Below, in pieces: positions 13,676-22,095 of a stretch of DNA of 26,020 nt. The DNA comes from a virus. The stretch is taken from positions 1 to 26,020 of IMG/VR virus record IMGVR_UViG_3300046463_000118; one strand, written 5' to 3'. A model generated the notes under the pieces. That model was given only the letters and a program-made list of their open reading frames with translations, was not told the DNA's origin and did no database searches. Within the stretch, counting starts at the first letter, position 1; each line of letters starts with the position of its first letter. The position numbers and the translations under genes were made by a program.

Positions 13676-15154
13676 TTACGTGTTGAAGTTGCAAAGCTGA
13701 AGCGTGATGACGGCACCAACGTTGGCGGAGTATATGATTTCATCGCCGGGCAAGAACATTGCAGTGTCATGGTGACGTCGACCATAACCACCACCGCCGT
13801 CCTTAGTGTTGCGCGAGACCATAGCACCATTGACGGACATGGAAGTGTTGCGCGACTGGTCGTCGACCACCCATGTATGGCAGACACCCTGCTTGAATGT
13901 CCGAATCGCATTGTTGCTGGTATATCCAGGAACTGTGTTGCCGCCACCATTGATGACGATGTTGGGTGCCGTCATGGTGAACGAGATCATCGCGTTGTTA
14001 CCACCGCTCGGAGTATAGCTGTAGGGCGGAACGCTGATGGTACCGTCACCCGCTTCGTTGATTCCCGAACCGATCTTCACACCGCCGAGCTGTCCGCCGT
14101 TAGCTATCGGCAGCACATACGGAGGAGGCGGGCTGTACGGCGGATTGGCACTGATACGTCCGTTGCCATCTACAGTCAGGTAATCACCGACGATCACACC
14201 ACCGAGGCTACCCGTCGTTGCTTTCGGCAGCACATACTGAGCCGGGATCACGGGCGGATCTACGATCTGGCCGTAGTAGACAGTACCGCCGCGCTGATCG
14301 TCGCGATAGATACGCATCTGCGAGCCAATGGTCGGCGCACTCAACAGCGGATTGGCATTCAGGTAGAATCGGTAGTTGCCGCCCGACACCACCACTTGCG
14401 ATACCGAACGGAAGAACTGGTCGGCAGTCTTGATGACGAAACGTCGGTTCACAGTAGTCAGATCCGACGGGCGGAACTGTGCAGCCGGGAACTCGATCCA
14501 CGTAGTCGTGCTGTTGGCAACGGTGAACGCTGAACCGTTTGCCGACGCGTATTCCATATAGCCAGTGGATTCGAGGGACCACGTAGCATCGCTGGTGTTG
14601 GTCAGCAACGAGCTGTCCCCATGCGAGTTCAGTTCACGCACCAGAACCAGAGGGATATCCGGATTGGCCGACAGTACCGGCGGATACACATCGCTCCAGT
14701 TGTAGACTTCCCATACCGCCGGAGGGCCGTTCATAGTGTCGATCTGGAAGACTGCCGTGGACTGTTGCAGCTTCAGCAGCGCGTGGAACGTATAGCTCGA
14801 CACGACGTTGGTTCCCAGCGAGCTGTACTTCGTCTGCGGAGTTTCGAACACAGCCTTCGCGAACATCGTGCCGTCTTGCAGGAACACTGCGACCTCACCG
14901 AAGTCGAAGGGGCCAGCGTCCGGCGGGATCTCCAGAACGATGTCGATAGTGTTGTTGCCGATATTGTTGTACGTGGTGGGGACGCCGGTGTACAGCAGAT
15001 TGCCGTTGATCCCAGCGTCGGTAGTCTGCGGGTCGTACCCGTAACCACTGCCGATCTGAAAGCTGGTGATGTGGATGTACGGTCCAGTCGGGGTTGCGAC
15101 ACTGGCAACCGCCAGCCCCCGATCGGTGATGAGAAACAGTGGAGTACCTGCCAT
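13676..15154 (-). CDS. Tail-collar-type fibre protein (minus-strand paralogue)
   Basis: 492 aa. Seen: residues ~1-140 form the same collar-fibre N-terminal domain as the gene at 8225 (FQIGSGYGYDP, GPFDFGEVAVFLQDGTMFA at 81-99, FHALLKL). The middle is distinct and unassigned. Near residues 335-405 there are LGGVIVG and LGGVKIGSG repeats separated by a Pro/Tyr linker (PPYSPPPPYVLP). The C-terminal ~90 residues (FKQGVCHTWVVDDQSRN, HHDTAMFLPGDEI) differ from the other fibres and probably form the distal tip. Family knowledge: attachment through the N-terminus to the baseplate. Position after the gpI-like gene parallels P2-type H fibre genes. The ATG follows a CAAGGCATAT ribosome-binding site. Confidence 0.85.
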   Translation of the reverse strand: MAGTPLFLITDRGLAVASVATPTGPYIHITSFQIGSGYGYDPQTTDAGINGNLLYTGVPTTYNNIGNNTIDIVLEIPPDAGPFDFGEVAVFLQDGTMFAKAVFETPQTKYSSLGTNVVSSYTFHALLKLQQSTAVFQIDTMNGPPAVWEVYNWSDVYPPVLSANPDIPLVLVRELNSHGDSSLLTNTSDATWSLESTGYMEYASANGSAFTVANSTTTWIEFPAAQFRPSDLTTVNRRFVIKTADQFFRSVSQVVVSGGNYRFYLNANPLLSAPTIGSQMRIYRDDQRGGTVYYGQIVDPPVIPAQYVLPKATTGSLGGVIVGDYLTVDGNGRISANPPYSPPPPYVLPIANGGQLGGVKIGSGINEAGDGTISVPPYSYTPSGGNNAMISFTMTAPNIVINGGGNTVPGYTSNNAIRTFKQGVCHTWVVDDQSRNTSMSVNGAMVSRNTKDGGGGYGRRHHDTAMFLPGDEIIYSANVGAVITLQLCNFNT

Positions 15155-15180
15155 GATATGCCTTGAACGTTATACGTTGG

Positions 15181-16296
15181 TTAGATGAGGCGCGGGCTGA
15201 TAACGTTCAGCGGACGCGACTGCTGATCCTTCTGCAACCCGAAGAAGTAGTTGCGGATACCATAGCTAAGGTCGAAGTTCGCCGGGAATGTTCCCAGATT
15301 GGTCTTGCCCGTGGTCACAGTCAGCGCTTCGGTATCCGTCCAACTCAAATTAAGGATGCCGCTGCCGCTGCTACTGTTCGCACTGGTAGGGCTCAACACA
15401 CTCGTCGTAGTGTTGCCCGGGATGTCGGCGTACAGCTTGATGAAGTACTGACGCGCCAGAAGCTGAGCTGCTGACGGGCCCGACGCCGCGTTCATCAGCA
15501 GACCGTTGATCTGGAACTGCGATGCGAACTGCGTGAGGTTGAGGCCTAGGGCACGAGCTTGCACACCCAAGAAGCCGAAGTACGCATTGGTGTCCGTCAT
15601 GTTGACGATACTACCAACCAACTGAACGTATCCAGCGTCTGCCAGCGAAGGGCTGCGCACAACGTCGATGTTCTGCGAGTACAAGCCGATGGAAGGAGTA
15701 GCAGGTGCCGCCGGAAGGTTGAGTTTCACGCCGCGGATGATGACGGTGCCACCCAGACGATTGATACCGTTCATGTACCACTGCGCGCTGATGTTCTGCA
15801 CAGCGAACGTGATGACTGGACGGTTCAGATCAGCCATCCATGCGGGAGCCGCACCTGTGCCGATTGGAGCGCCGTTGAAGTCACCGTACTGAGCATCGCC
15901 GTAGAACGTCAGGGTTACACGTCCACCGTAGATGTTGAAGTCGGCGTTCATCGAGAACGACTGTCCGGCTTGCAGTGCGATCGTGGTATCCGCCGCGCGA
16001 TATTGACCGAAGGGGCTTTGCGACGACAGGTAGGCCAGCGCATAGTCCAGCGAGCGGAACGGTGCGGCTTTCGTGCCGTGTGCCGGATCGTCGACTCCAG
16101 TGCTGGAGTTCACGTAGTAAGCAGTCGAACCGAGCTGACCGCCGACGTACAGTCCGTCACCAACGCTCTGAATGGTATTGCCAGCACGCGCAGACAACGG
16201 GACCAGCGCCGGGTTCACAGCCTCGACGCCCGAAGTCATGGGTCGATGGACCTTCGCGGTCGCATCATACACATCAGGGTTTAAAAAGTTTGCCAT
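15181..16296 (-). CDS. Virion structural protein, probably baseplate/fibre-associated (371 aa)
   Basis: Seen: residues ~58-88 read YYVNSSTGVDDPAHGTKAAP then FRSLDYAL, a pattern typical at the start of beta-helix-type phage spike domains (a strand, D...GT, then a short helix). The middle contains VTLTFYGDAQYGDF, VIIRGVKLNLP and FLGVQARALGL segments compatible with beta-helix rungs, and the C-terminus (LSYGIRNYFFGL) is aromatic. It lacks the shared spike blocks of the plus-strand paralogues. It lies between the gpI-like gene and the collar fibre. Inference: an adaptor or spike that connects the fibre to the wedge. No catalytic residues are identifiable. ATG 16296 follows TAAATAAGAC. Confidence 0.65.
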   Translation of the reverse strand: MANFLNPDVYDATAKVHRPMTSGVEAVNPALVPLSARAGNTIQSVGDGLYVGGQLGSTAYYVNSSTGVDDPAHGTKAAPFRSLDYALAYLSSQSPFGQYRAADTTIALQAGQSFSMNADFNIYGGRVTLTFYGDAQYGDFNGAPIGTGAAPAWMADLNRPVITFAVQNISAQWYMNGINRLGGTVIIRGVKLNLPAAPATPSIGLYSQNIDVVRSPSLADAGYVQLVGSIVNMTDTNAYFGFLGVQARALGLNLTQFASQFQINGLLMNAASGPSAAQLLARQYFIKLYADIPGNTTTSVLSPTSANSSSGSGILNLSWTDTEALTVTTGKTNLGTFPANFDLSYGIRNYFFGLQKDQQSRPLNVISPRLI

Positions 16297-16303
16297 GTCT
16301 TAT

Positions 16304-17557
16304 TTACCAATATGGGGTGAACTGGCCGCTGCCCGGGACGACTTCCTTGAAGCCCTTCGGATTCACGAGCAGATTAGCGCGTTGATTGCCTACGACCTGT
16401 GACGGTATCCAGTCCGGGTGTGTACCCGTCCGTGCGGTAGGTATCACGGTGTAGACCGGGAGTCGAGCATCCGACCGACTGCTGCCCGGTACTGGAATCC
16501 AACCTACGGGTCCGTACAGAACCTTGTATCCGTCAGGCGTACCAGTCGTGGACGCGCCACCACACAGAGTGGTTGGCAACGTCGGCGTGTTGCTAACTGC
16601 CTGATCATGCAGAGTGTACGCGGGGAGCTTGTTGCCGGACTGGTCCTGAATCCAGGCAGTCGGCTGGCTCAGCATGTAGATGCTGGTGTAGTCGGTCGCC
16701 GCCGGATTGGACATCAACGCACCTGACGGGACGTTCGGAGCCGTGTCGTAAATCGGCGGACTATCCACACCCATACGCATGGTATTGGACAGCACGATTG
16801 CCGAGTCGCCCCACAGACCGATGGCTACGACCTTGGCGTCGGTGTATCCAGCTTCCAGGTGGTCAACCACCGGGATCTTGTAGTCGAGCCTGACAGACTC
16901 AAGAACCAGATTGTAGTTGGCGATTTCATAGAAGAAAGACACCAGAGTCTTGATGTCCAGCTTCTCCAAACCACCGGATGCAATCACAGCTACGTGCGTA
17001 GTCGGATACCATGTGCCGCCGTCCCAGATCGCGGTGCCGATAGTCGGGTCACCTTCGTCGTAGAAGTTCACATAGTCCTGCGTCCACTGCTTGCGCACGT
17101 CGAGGCTGGTGGACAGGCAGTAGTTGATGAAGTTGATGAACGACTCGGTGCCTTTGCCGAACCAGTATTGCCCGACCCATCGACTGATCGTCTGATAGTT
17201 GTCGCTGGTTACAACTCCGGCGTTCTGCAGCTTCATCCCCAACGCGTTCACTTGCTTGACCAGCAAGTCCCGCTCAGGCTGCGACCACGCCTCGAACGGG
17301 ATGAGCTGGCTCTCGTTGATGTACGTAGCTTCCATCTCCGGATTGGTCACCCACATATTACGCAGGTTGCCCAAGATCTCCGTCTTCTTGTCCACAGTCG
17401 TTTCGAACACTTCGTCGACCGCGTCCATGAAGTCCGTGAAGTACGGGTTGATCTCCAGATACGGCGGCAGCAGGATTGACCGCGGTGTGCGATAACCAAG
17501 CCGCCGATTCTCAGCAGGATCGTTAGACGGTGGATCCGTCGTGTATTGGTAGCTCAT
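16304..17557 (-). CDS. Baseplate protein, gpI-like (wedge/fibre-attachment)
   Basis: 417 aa. Seen: a helical N-terminal region with SILLPPYLEINPYFTDFMD and VDEVFETTVDKKTEILGNL, then ESQLIPFEAWSQPERD and ISRWVGQYWFGKGTES. This arrangement fits the tail protein I position in P2-like operons (after J, before the fibre) though direct similarity is not obvious to me. The C-terminal half is a separate beta-rich part with proline-rich turns, longer than P2 gpI (about 176 aa), so it probably includes an added domain. The ATG lies four bases after the J stop. Assignment to gpI relies on gene order and the helical N-terminus. Confidence 0.6.
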   Translation of the reverse strand: MSYQYTTDPPSNDPAENRRLGYRTPRSILLPPYLEINPYFTDFMDAVDEVFETTVDKKTEILGNLRNMWVTNPEMEATYINESQLIPFEAWSQPERDLLVKQVNALGMKLQNAGVVTSDNYQTISRWVGQYWFGKGTESFINFINYCLSTSLDVRKQWTQDYVNFYDEGDPTIGTAIWDGGTWYPTTHVAVIASGGLEKLDIKTLVSFFYEIANYNLVLESVRLDYKIPVVDHLEAGYTDAKVVAIGLWGDSAIVLSNTMRMGVDSPPIYDTAPNVPSGALMSNPAATDYTSIYMLSQPTAWIQDQSGNKLPAYTLHDQAVSNTPTLPTTLCGGASTTGTPDGYKVLYGPVGWIPVPGSSRSDARLPVYTVIPTARTGTHPDWIPSQVVGNQRANLLVNPKGFKEVVPGSGQFTPYW

Positions 17558-17560
17558 GGT

Positions 17561-19345
17561 TTATCCGTTTGACAGACGCGTCGGATTGTTGCTGTCGATA
17601 CGCTGCTGACGTTCCGCGTAGAACACGTTGATGGTCAAGCTGTTCAGCGAGTTGTAGCGAATCGGCGTGTTAGCGATCGTGGTAGGCGCACCACCCGTCG
17701 GCGTTATCGTACCGTTGTCCGTGAAGGTCAGCGGCGACGCAGCCGATACGTTAGCCAGAATACCTAGCTGGCCGCTCTTGCGACCCCAGACTTGATACGA
17801 GGCAGCGTTCACGACGGCGGGCCAATCAAGCTTGACCGCATAGCTATTTGTCACACTGACGATCTGCGGGAATGTCCAGTTGGTCGGAACACCGACTTCG
17901 CCCGTGGTAAGCGTGGTGCTGACTGCGTATGCGTATACTGACGAACCCAAACCACCACCGCCCGGAATCAGAGTGTACGTGGCATCAGGACTTTCCGGGC
18001 TGGTGACGACCATCGAACCAGTAGGAGCATTCGGGATGATGTACGATATCTGACCGGGAGCCGCAGCCGTTGCCACGTCGATCAAGTCGGACACGTAGAA
18101 GTTGGTCATCAACAAACCGGGGCGCGGAGCAAACAGCTTGGTGATCGCGCTGGTCACTGCGGTCTGCACTTGGGACGGAATAGCCGTGTTGAACACGTAC
18201 ACGTCCAGCGCCACGTCGCGCGGTACAGCGATCGGATCCTGCCACAGGAAGTACGGAGCGTACATCGTGACTGATTGGCAGTAGTCCGTGAAGCTCCTCT
18301 TCTGCGCCTGTGTCCACGGACTGCTGGTCAACCCGGCTACGCGGATAACGTTCATCCAGCGATAGTCCGAGGGGTTGATCTCACGCTGTGCCTGCGTCAC
18401 TGCATCCAGGATACCGGGATACGTGGCGATGGTTGCTTGATACTGCGACTTGGTGACCGCCGACTGGTAAGTCCCGAATCCACCGGCTGCCACGTTCTTG
18501 TAGGCGACCACAGGCTTGTCGTTGGAACCACCGGTCGGATTGGCGTTGAACGTGCCGGTGATCTGCGGGAAGCCAGTGACGCTCACTGCCTTGTTGATGG
18601 TTACGACGTTGTTCCCGTTCGAACCCTGAGTAACCGGGTACGAGATGACAACCGCGTCGTTGACCTGCGGGATGGTGCCGAACTGGCCGTTCAACCCACC
18701 CAGATTACCGAACTGAATGAGCAACCGTCCGTCAGACATAGACAGGTCAGCGTAACCGGGCACACCGTCGAAGTTCCACAAGACGCCGAACGACTTGGGA
18801 ATGATGGTGCCGTTCACCTGCACGATAACGTCCTGATCCGAGATCACGAACCCGTCTTGCGAGGACACGAACGTCTGCCGTTCAGTACCCAGACCGTTCA
18901 TGGCGTAGCTGTAGACCTTGCCTTCATACAACGTTACTGCCAATGGCACGCCCGCCATGATGGTGATCTGCGAGCGGTTGAAGAAGTACGCGCCGCCACA
19001 TGAGAACTGTGTCAGTGGCGGAAGGCTGACTGATACCGGGCTGTTGAGCGTACCGGTCACACCGGCCGGCAGATAGCGGGCGATACGCAGTCCCTGCATC
19101 TGCGTGATGGACAGGATCGAATCGTCAGCCTGTGCCGTTTCCGAGAACACGTCCTCGACTTCGCGCATGATACGGCCTTGCGCAAAGGCACCAACAGCGC
19201 TGATAAGTTCGATCAGGGTTTGCGATGTCTGCGTTGTGAGGTTGCCTACCCAAGTAGGCTTGTTCGCCAACGCCTGTTGGAACTGTGCGACGAACTGGTC
19301 AACGTCCGCGGTCAGGTCCGACAAAACGAGATTGGTGGTTGCCAT
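17561..19345 (-). CDS. Baseplate wedge protein J (gp6-like) with FN3-like insertion
   Basis: 594 aa. Seen: an N-terminal helical region (LSDLTADVDQFVAQFQQ ... ELISAVGAFAQGRIM), SITQMQGLRIARYLPAG at 78-95, and a central DGRLLIQFGN ... GTIPQVNDAVVISY segment at 205-235, where J/gp6 proteins carry an FGDG..G.IP..G..V...Y pattern. Next are REINPSDYRWMNVIRVAG and DVYVFNTAIP, the usual C-terminal end of the family. Residues ~463-553 are extra: SVYAYAVSTTLTTGEVG, VKLDWPAVVNAASYQVWGR and a final FTDNGT resemble a fibronectin type III domain, after which the J terminal strand resumes (NSLTINVFYAE). The core would build the baseplate wedge ring; the insertion may be surface-exposed. Confidence 0.85.
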   Translation of the reverse strand: MATTNLVLSDLTADVDQFVAQFQQALANKPTWVGNLTTQTSQTLIELISAVGAFAQGRIMREVEDVFSETAQADDSILSITQMQGLRIARYLPAGVTGTLNSPVSVSLPPLTQFSCGGAYFFNRSQITIMAGVPLAVTLYEGKVYSYAMNGLGTERQTFVSSQDGFVISDQDVIVQVNGTIIPKSFGVLWNFDGVPGYADLSMSDGRLLIQFGNLGGLNGQFGTIPQVNDAVVISYPVTQGSNGNNVVTINKAVSVTGFPQITGTFNANPTGGSNDKPVVAYKNVAAGGFGTYQSAVTKSQYQATIATYPGILDAVTQAQREINPSDYRWMNVIRVAGLTSSPWTQAQKRSFTDYCQSVTMYAPYFLWQDPIAVPRDVALDVYVFNTAIPSQVQTAVTSAITKLFAPRPGLLMTNFYVSDLIDVATAAAPGQISYIIPNAPTGSMVVTSPESPDATYTLIPGGGGLGSSVYAYAVSTTLTTGEVGVPTNWTFPQIVSVTNSYAVKLDWPAVVNAASYQVWGRKSGQLGILANVSAASPLTFTDNGTITPTGGAPTTIANTPIRYNSLNSLTINVFYAERQQRIDSNNPTRLSNG

Positions 19346-19353
19346 CTATTTCT

Positions 19354-19773
19354 CTACTGAGTGATCGTGAAGTTAATGGCCTGTCTTGCACTCGTGAGTC
19401 CTACACCAAACGCCAGCCTCACGTTGTAACCGGGGAGCGTCAGGTCAGGTGTGATAAACGAGTTAGACATGTCGAGGTTGATGCGCGGTTCCCAGCGAGC
19501 GATAGCCTGGATCATCGCGATCTGCATCTTGTTGGCGGTTGTCTGATCGATCGGTTCCTGCAAGAACTGATACCACATCGAGCCGTACTCCGGCTGGAAG
19601 ATGCGGGACCGGGAACCTATGGGGCAGTTGAACAGATTGAAGAGGCTACACAACTGGATAGCCTGTGCGTCAGGCAAACGATCCGGTAGATTGTTCATAC
19701 CGAACTGAGTATTTACGTCGATCCAGGTTGCGCCGTCCAACGACGTCTGGTACGAAGTGAGTTGAGCGGCCAT
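19354..19773 (-). CDS. Baseplate wedge protein gp25/gpW-like
   Basis: 139 aa. Seen: the family signature RSRIFQPEYGSMWYQFLQEP (residues 55-74; E62-Y63-G64) followed by an amphipathic helix and ARWEPRI (92-98). These are the diagnostic motifs of the gp25/gpW lysozyme-like fold of the baseplate wedge (family knowledge; it has no enzyme activity in the virion). Length is typical. The N-terminal ~50 residues include a Cys pair (C42 and C50), which is less usual. It precedes J with an eight-base gap, as in P2 (W then J). ATG after ACAGGGTATAGCA. Confidence 0.88.
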   Translation of the reverse strand: MAAQLTSYQTSLDGATWIDVNTQFGMNNLPDRLPDAQAIQLCSLFNLFNCPIGSRSRIFQPEYGSMWYQFLQEPIDQTTANKMQIAMIQAIARWEPRINLDMSNSFITPDLTLPGYNVRLAFGVGLTSARQAINFTITQ

Positions 19774-19799
19774 TGCTATACCCTGTAAAATTCGGATTG

Positions 19800-20609
19800 T
19801 TAGATCGGCTGATTCGGCTTGCCAGTCGTGCGCTCGTTGCCGTCGTCAGTGTATTCGTGATCGTGATTGTCGTAGGTGCTGCGCATGTTCCCGACGGTCT
19901 TGGAGTTACCCGAACTCGTCAAGTCGGTAATGTCACCACCGGCCGCGATCGTGGAATCCGCAACGATGGGGCCGTGGAAGTTATGTGCCGACGCAGTGTA
20001 CGTAGCGGTTCCACCTGCCTGAACCGTGATGTTACTACTGGCGTGGACCGCGGCATTGCCACTAGCGGTGATAGACGCGTTCCCAGTAACGTTGACAGTC
20101 CAGTCGCCATTGGAATTCGTGACGTCCCCGTTGACCTGCGTGATGCGCTTGCCGTTAGCGTCGATATTGATTTGCGCGCCGCCCTTCGTGATGAAGGTAT
20201 AGGTATGGTTCGTCATATCGTACTTGACGATGTTACCATCCGGGTCCTTGAAGCCCCACACGTTCGGATCGCTGAAGTCCGCGTTCACATCGGCCTTGAC
20301 TTGCACCGGCGAGTACAGAGCGTTGTGCTCATCACCGTTCTGCAACTCGATCTTGATCTTGCTGCCAACCGCCGGACTGCCGTAGGTTCCGTACTGTCCG
20401 TTAGCGCCAGTACCGAAGCCGAACGGGCTGTCCTTGTGCGGACCAATCCAGGGCACTTCACCGGCAGCGCTGTCATACAGACCAGGCACGTCGGCCTGTA
20501 CTCGATGGAGGCCTAACGGATCTTGATTGTTGGTCACGGTTCCCAAGTAATAGCCGGAGCCGTACTCCTCGGAATGTGATACTGTGTCGTTGGCTGTGTG
20601 GAAGGCCAT
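19800..20609 (-). CDS. Baseplate spike protein (gpV/gp5-like) with metal-binding tip
   Basis: 269 aa from ATG 20609; a TTG four codons... two codons upstream is in frame but less likely. Seen: residues ~17-105 form an OB-fold segment (GYYLGTVTNNQDPLGLHRVQ, VPWIGPHKDSPFG, GSKIKIELQNGD). Residues ~120-225 are repetitive and beta-helix-like (INIDANGKRI, NVTGNASITASGNAA, NITVQAGGTATYTA). The end has an H-D-H motif (YDNHDHEYTDDG) and TTGKPNQPI. In P2 gpV and Mu gp45 a terminal HxH site binds iron at the spike apex. No lysozyme domain is present, unlike T4 gp5, so wall cleavage is likely supplied by the protein at 23096. The gp27-type hub stops two bases before its start. Confidence 0.85.
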   Translation of the reverse strand: MAFHTANDTVSHSEEYGSGYYLGTVTNNQDPLGLHRVQADVPGLYDSAAGEVPWIGPHKDSPFGFGTGANGQYGTYGSPAVGSKIKIELQNGDEHNALYSPVQVKADVNADFSDPNVWGFKDPDGNIVKYDMTNHTYTFITKGGAQINIDANGKRITQVNGDVTNSNGDWTVNVTGNASITASGNAAVHASSNITVQAGGTATYTASAHNFHGPIVADSTIAAGGDITDLTSSGNSKTVGNMRSTYDNHDHEYTDDGNERTTGKPNQPI

Positions 20610-20611
20610 GA

Positions 20612-21736
20612 TCAACCCGATGTGTAATTAGAATTCGTGCCCTGCCGTACTCCCAGCAACTTCTCAGCGTAGTTGGCACCGACGATCAGAAAGGCTTTGG
20701 CTGAGATGATATACGTCCCGGCGTAGGCCACATCCTGCTTCTGGTTCTCGGTATCCACTGCGAAGGTGAAGGTATCGAACAGTTGCAACGTTGTCGGAGT
20801 GGAGATGTTGAACTCAACACTCAGACTGTACGTGTTGGCAAACCGCATGTTCTGATAGACTGCGCGCTCGTAGTTCGTGTGGACGTTGCCAACGTCGATA
20901 GCGCTGAAGGTACGGTAGCCCTGCTGGATCTTGTCTTTGATAGCTACGTTGAACAGCGGACTATTGCTGTCCGGCGTGAACGTCACCTGATCGTGCATAG
21001 TGTGCGTGTCGTCGCCAATCATCGACTGCTGGACCCGGGTATTCTGGTAGCCAGTCATCTTGTTGTTAAGCCCAGACTTGGCTTGCGGCTGGTAGTCAGT
21101 AGCTGTGAACGCGCCGATGAGGTACTGGCCCAGAACAATCTTGGCAGACGGATCAGGCAACGTGTTCACATCCTTGTACTTCATTCCCCCGACAGGATCC
21201 ACACCCAGAACCATGTATGATCCATCGTTTGCGTATCCGCGCTTCGCCACTTGCTTGGCGAACTCACCGTAGGTTCGGTTGCGAGGCATCCACAGTTGCG
21301 AATCGTTTGTGGCGGTGCCGCTATACGGGATACCGCACGTCGAAGCAATCTGAGACAGGACATCGTCGCTCGTACCACGAACACCTCCAGTAGCAGTGCC
21401 CGTCCAGTAGCGAGGGGCGTCGTAGTAACCGTCCACCTCGTACTCAAACGACGAGCCGTTGAACTGCTTCACGTGATGGAACTTGCGGAAGTTATACGTG
21501 ACTGTGGCAGCGGCTGACGGCTTGACCACCACGCGGATCGGAATGGCATCCTGCAACTCTAGCTGGTCCAGAGAGTGGATTACGTCGATGAGCTTGAAGT
21601 GCACGGTCGGAAGGAACGTCTTGGTCGAATAACCAACGTGCAGAAAGGCCAGCGTGTTAGTACCCGGATCCAGCGGATACTCCACGTTGTTGATGAAGAT
21701 TGCTACTTCCAACCTTCCGTTTACGTTATAGCCCAT
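20612..21736 (-). CDS. Baseplate hub protein (gp27/gpD-like)
   Basis: 374 aa. Seen: N-terminal VAIFINNVEYPLDPGTN and HFKLIDVIHSLDQ, an HHVKQFNGSSFEYEVDGYY beta segment, DDVLSQIASTCGIPY, then FAKQVAKRGYANDGSYMVLG (a helix of the type ...L..YA...... followed by a strand, common in the hub fold), and a C-terminal beta domain (LQLFDTFTFAV, VAYAGTYIISAKAFL) resembling the second tube-like domain. Such proteins form the trimeric hub that links tube and spike. The adjacent spike gene downstream and LysM gene upstream match hub position in other myoviruses. ATG 21736 follows GAGGATAGC. Assignment relies on features plus strong context. Confidence 0.75.
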   Translation of the reverse strand: MGYNVNGRLEVAIFINNVEYPLDPGTNTLAFLHVGYSTKTFLPTVHFKLIDVIHSLDQLELQDAIPIRVVVKPSAAATVTYNFRKFHHVKQFNGSSFEYEVDGYYDAPRYWTGTATGGVRGTSDDVLSQIASTCGIPYSGTATNDSQLWMPRNRTYGEFAKQVAKRGYANDGSYMVLGVDPVGGMKYKDVNTLPDPSAKIVLGQYLIGAFTATDYQPQAKSGLNNKMTGYQNTRVQQSMIGDDTHTMHDQVTFTPDSNSPLFNVAIKDKIQQGYRTFSAIDVGNVHTNYERAVYQNMRFANTYSLSVEFNISTPTTLQLFDTFTFAVDTENQKQDVAYAGTYIISAKAFLIVGANYAEKLLGVRQGTNSNYTSG

Positions 21737-21743
21737 GCTATCC

Positions 21744-22085
21744 TCAGATGGTCAATGTCTGCTGCTGATTGTTCTGCTGCTTCGACAGATACGCGATAAC
21801 GTCTGCCTTGGTTGGCACACGAAGCACCAATCCGACAGCAAGATCCGAGATCGGGTCGGACAGACCGTTGTATGCCAGAAGGGCGCGCCACAGTGACGTG
21901 TCCCCGAACAAGCGGAAGGCCAGACCCGGCAGATTAGCGACGTCGGTGGACTTCAGCTGGATCTGCGTGTTAGGCTGCACGTTGAAGCGCAGATTCTTGT
22001 AACCCGATTTGAACTTGTCGTAGTTGCCACTGTTATCCAGCGGCGTGTAGCGACTCCAGTTGTAATCGCCGGTGTAACCGTCCAT
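21744..22085 (-). CDS. LysM-like baseplate protein (gpX/gp53-type)
   Basis: 113 aa. Seen: residues ~46-100 carry a LysM-type pattern: DVANLPGLAFRLFGDTSLWR, LLAYNGLSDPISDLAVGL and VLRVPTKADV. The aromatic-R-x-LL-x-N...DP...L..G..L.(V/I)P pattern is characteristic of small baseplate proteins with a LysM fold such as P2 gpX and T4 gp53 (family knowledge); these are structural, not necessarily peptidoglycan binders. A Gln/Asn-rich tail (KQQNNQQQTLTI) ends it. Excellent ribosome-binding site TAGGAGATAGATC overlaps the upstream stop. Sits immediately before the hub, a common arrangement. Confidence 0.8.
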   Translation of the reverse strand: MDGYTGDYNWSRYTPLDNSGNYDKFKSGYKNLRFNVQPNTQIQLKSTDVANLPGLAFRLFGDTSLWRALLAYNGLSDPISDLAVGLVLRVPTKADVIAYLSKQQNNQQQTLTI

Positions 22086-22095
22086 GATCTATCTC

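Noticed and set aside
13289-14533. 414-codon open frame on the plus strand
   Set aside because: Antisense to the Acb1-like gene and the collar fibre; Arg/His/Asp-rich shadow composition, no ribosome-binding site or recognisable domain.
18275-19003. Long plus-strand frame across the baseplate J gene
   Set aside because: Shadow of the J coding frame with composition typical of antisense translation.
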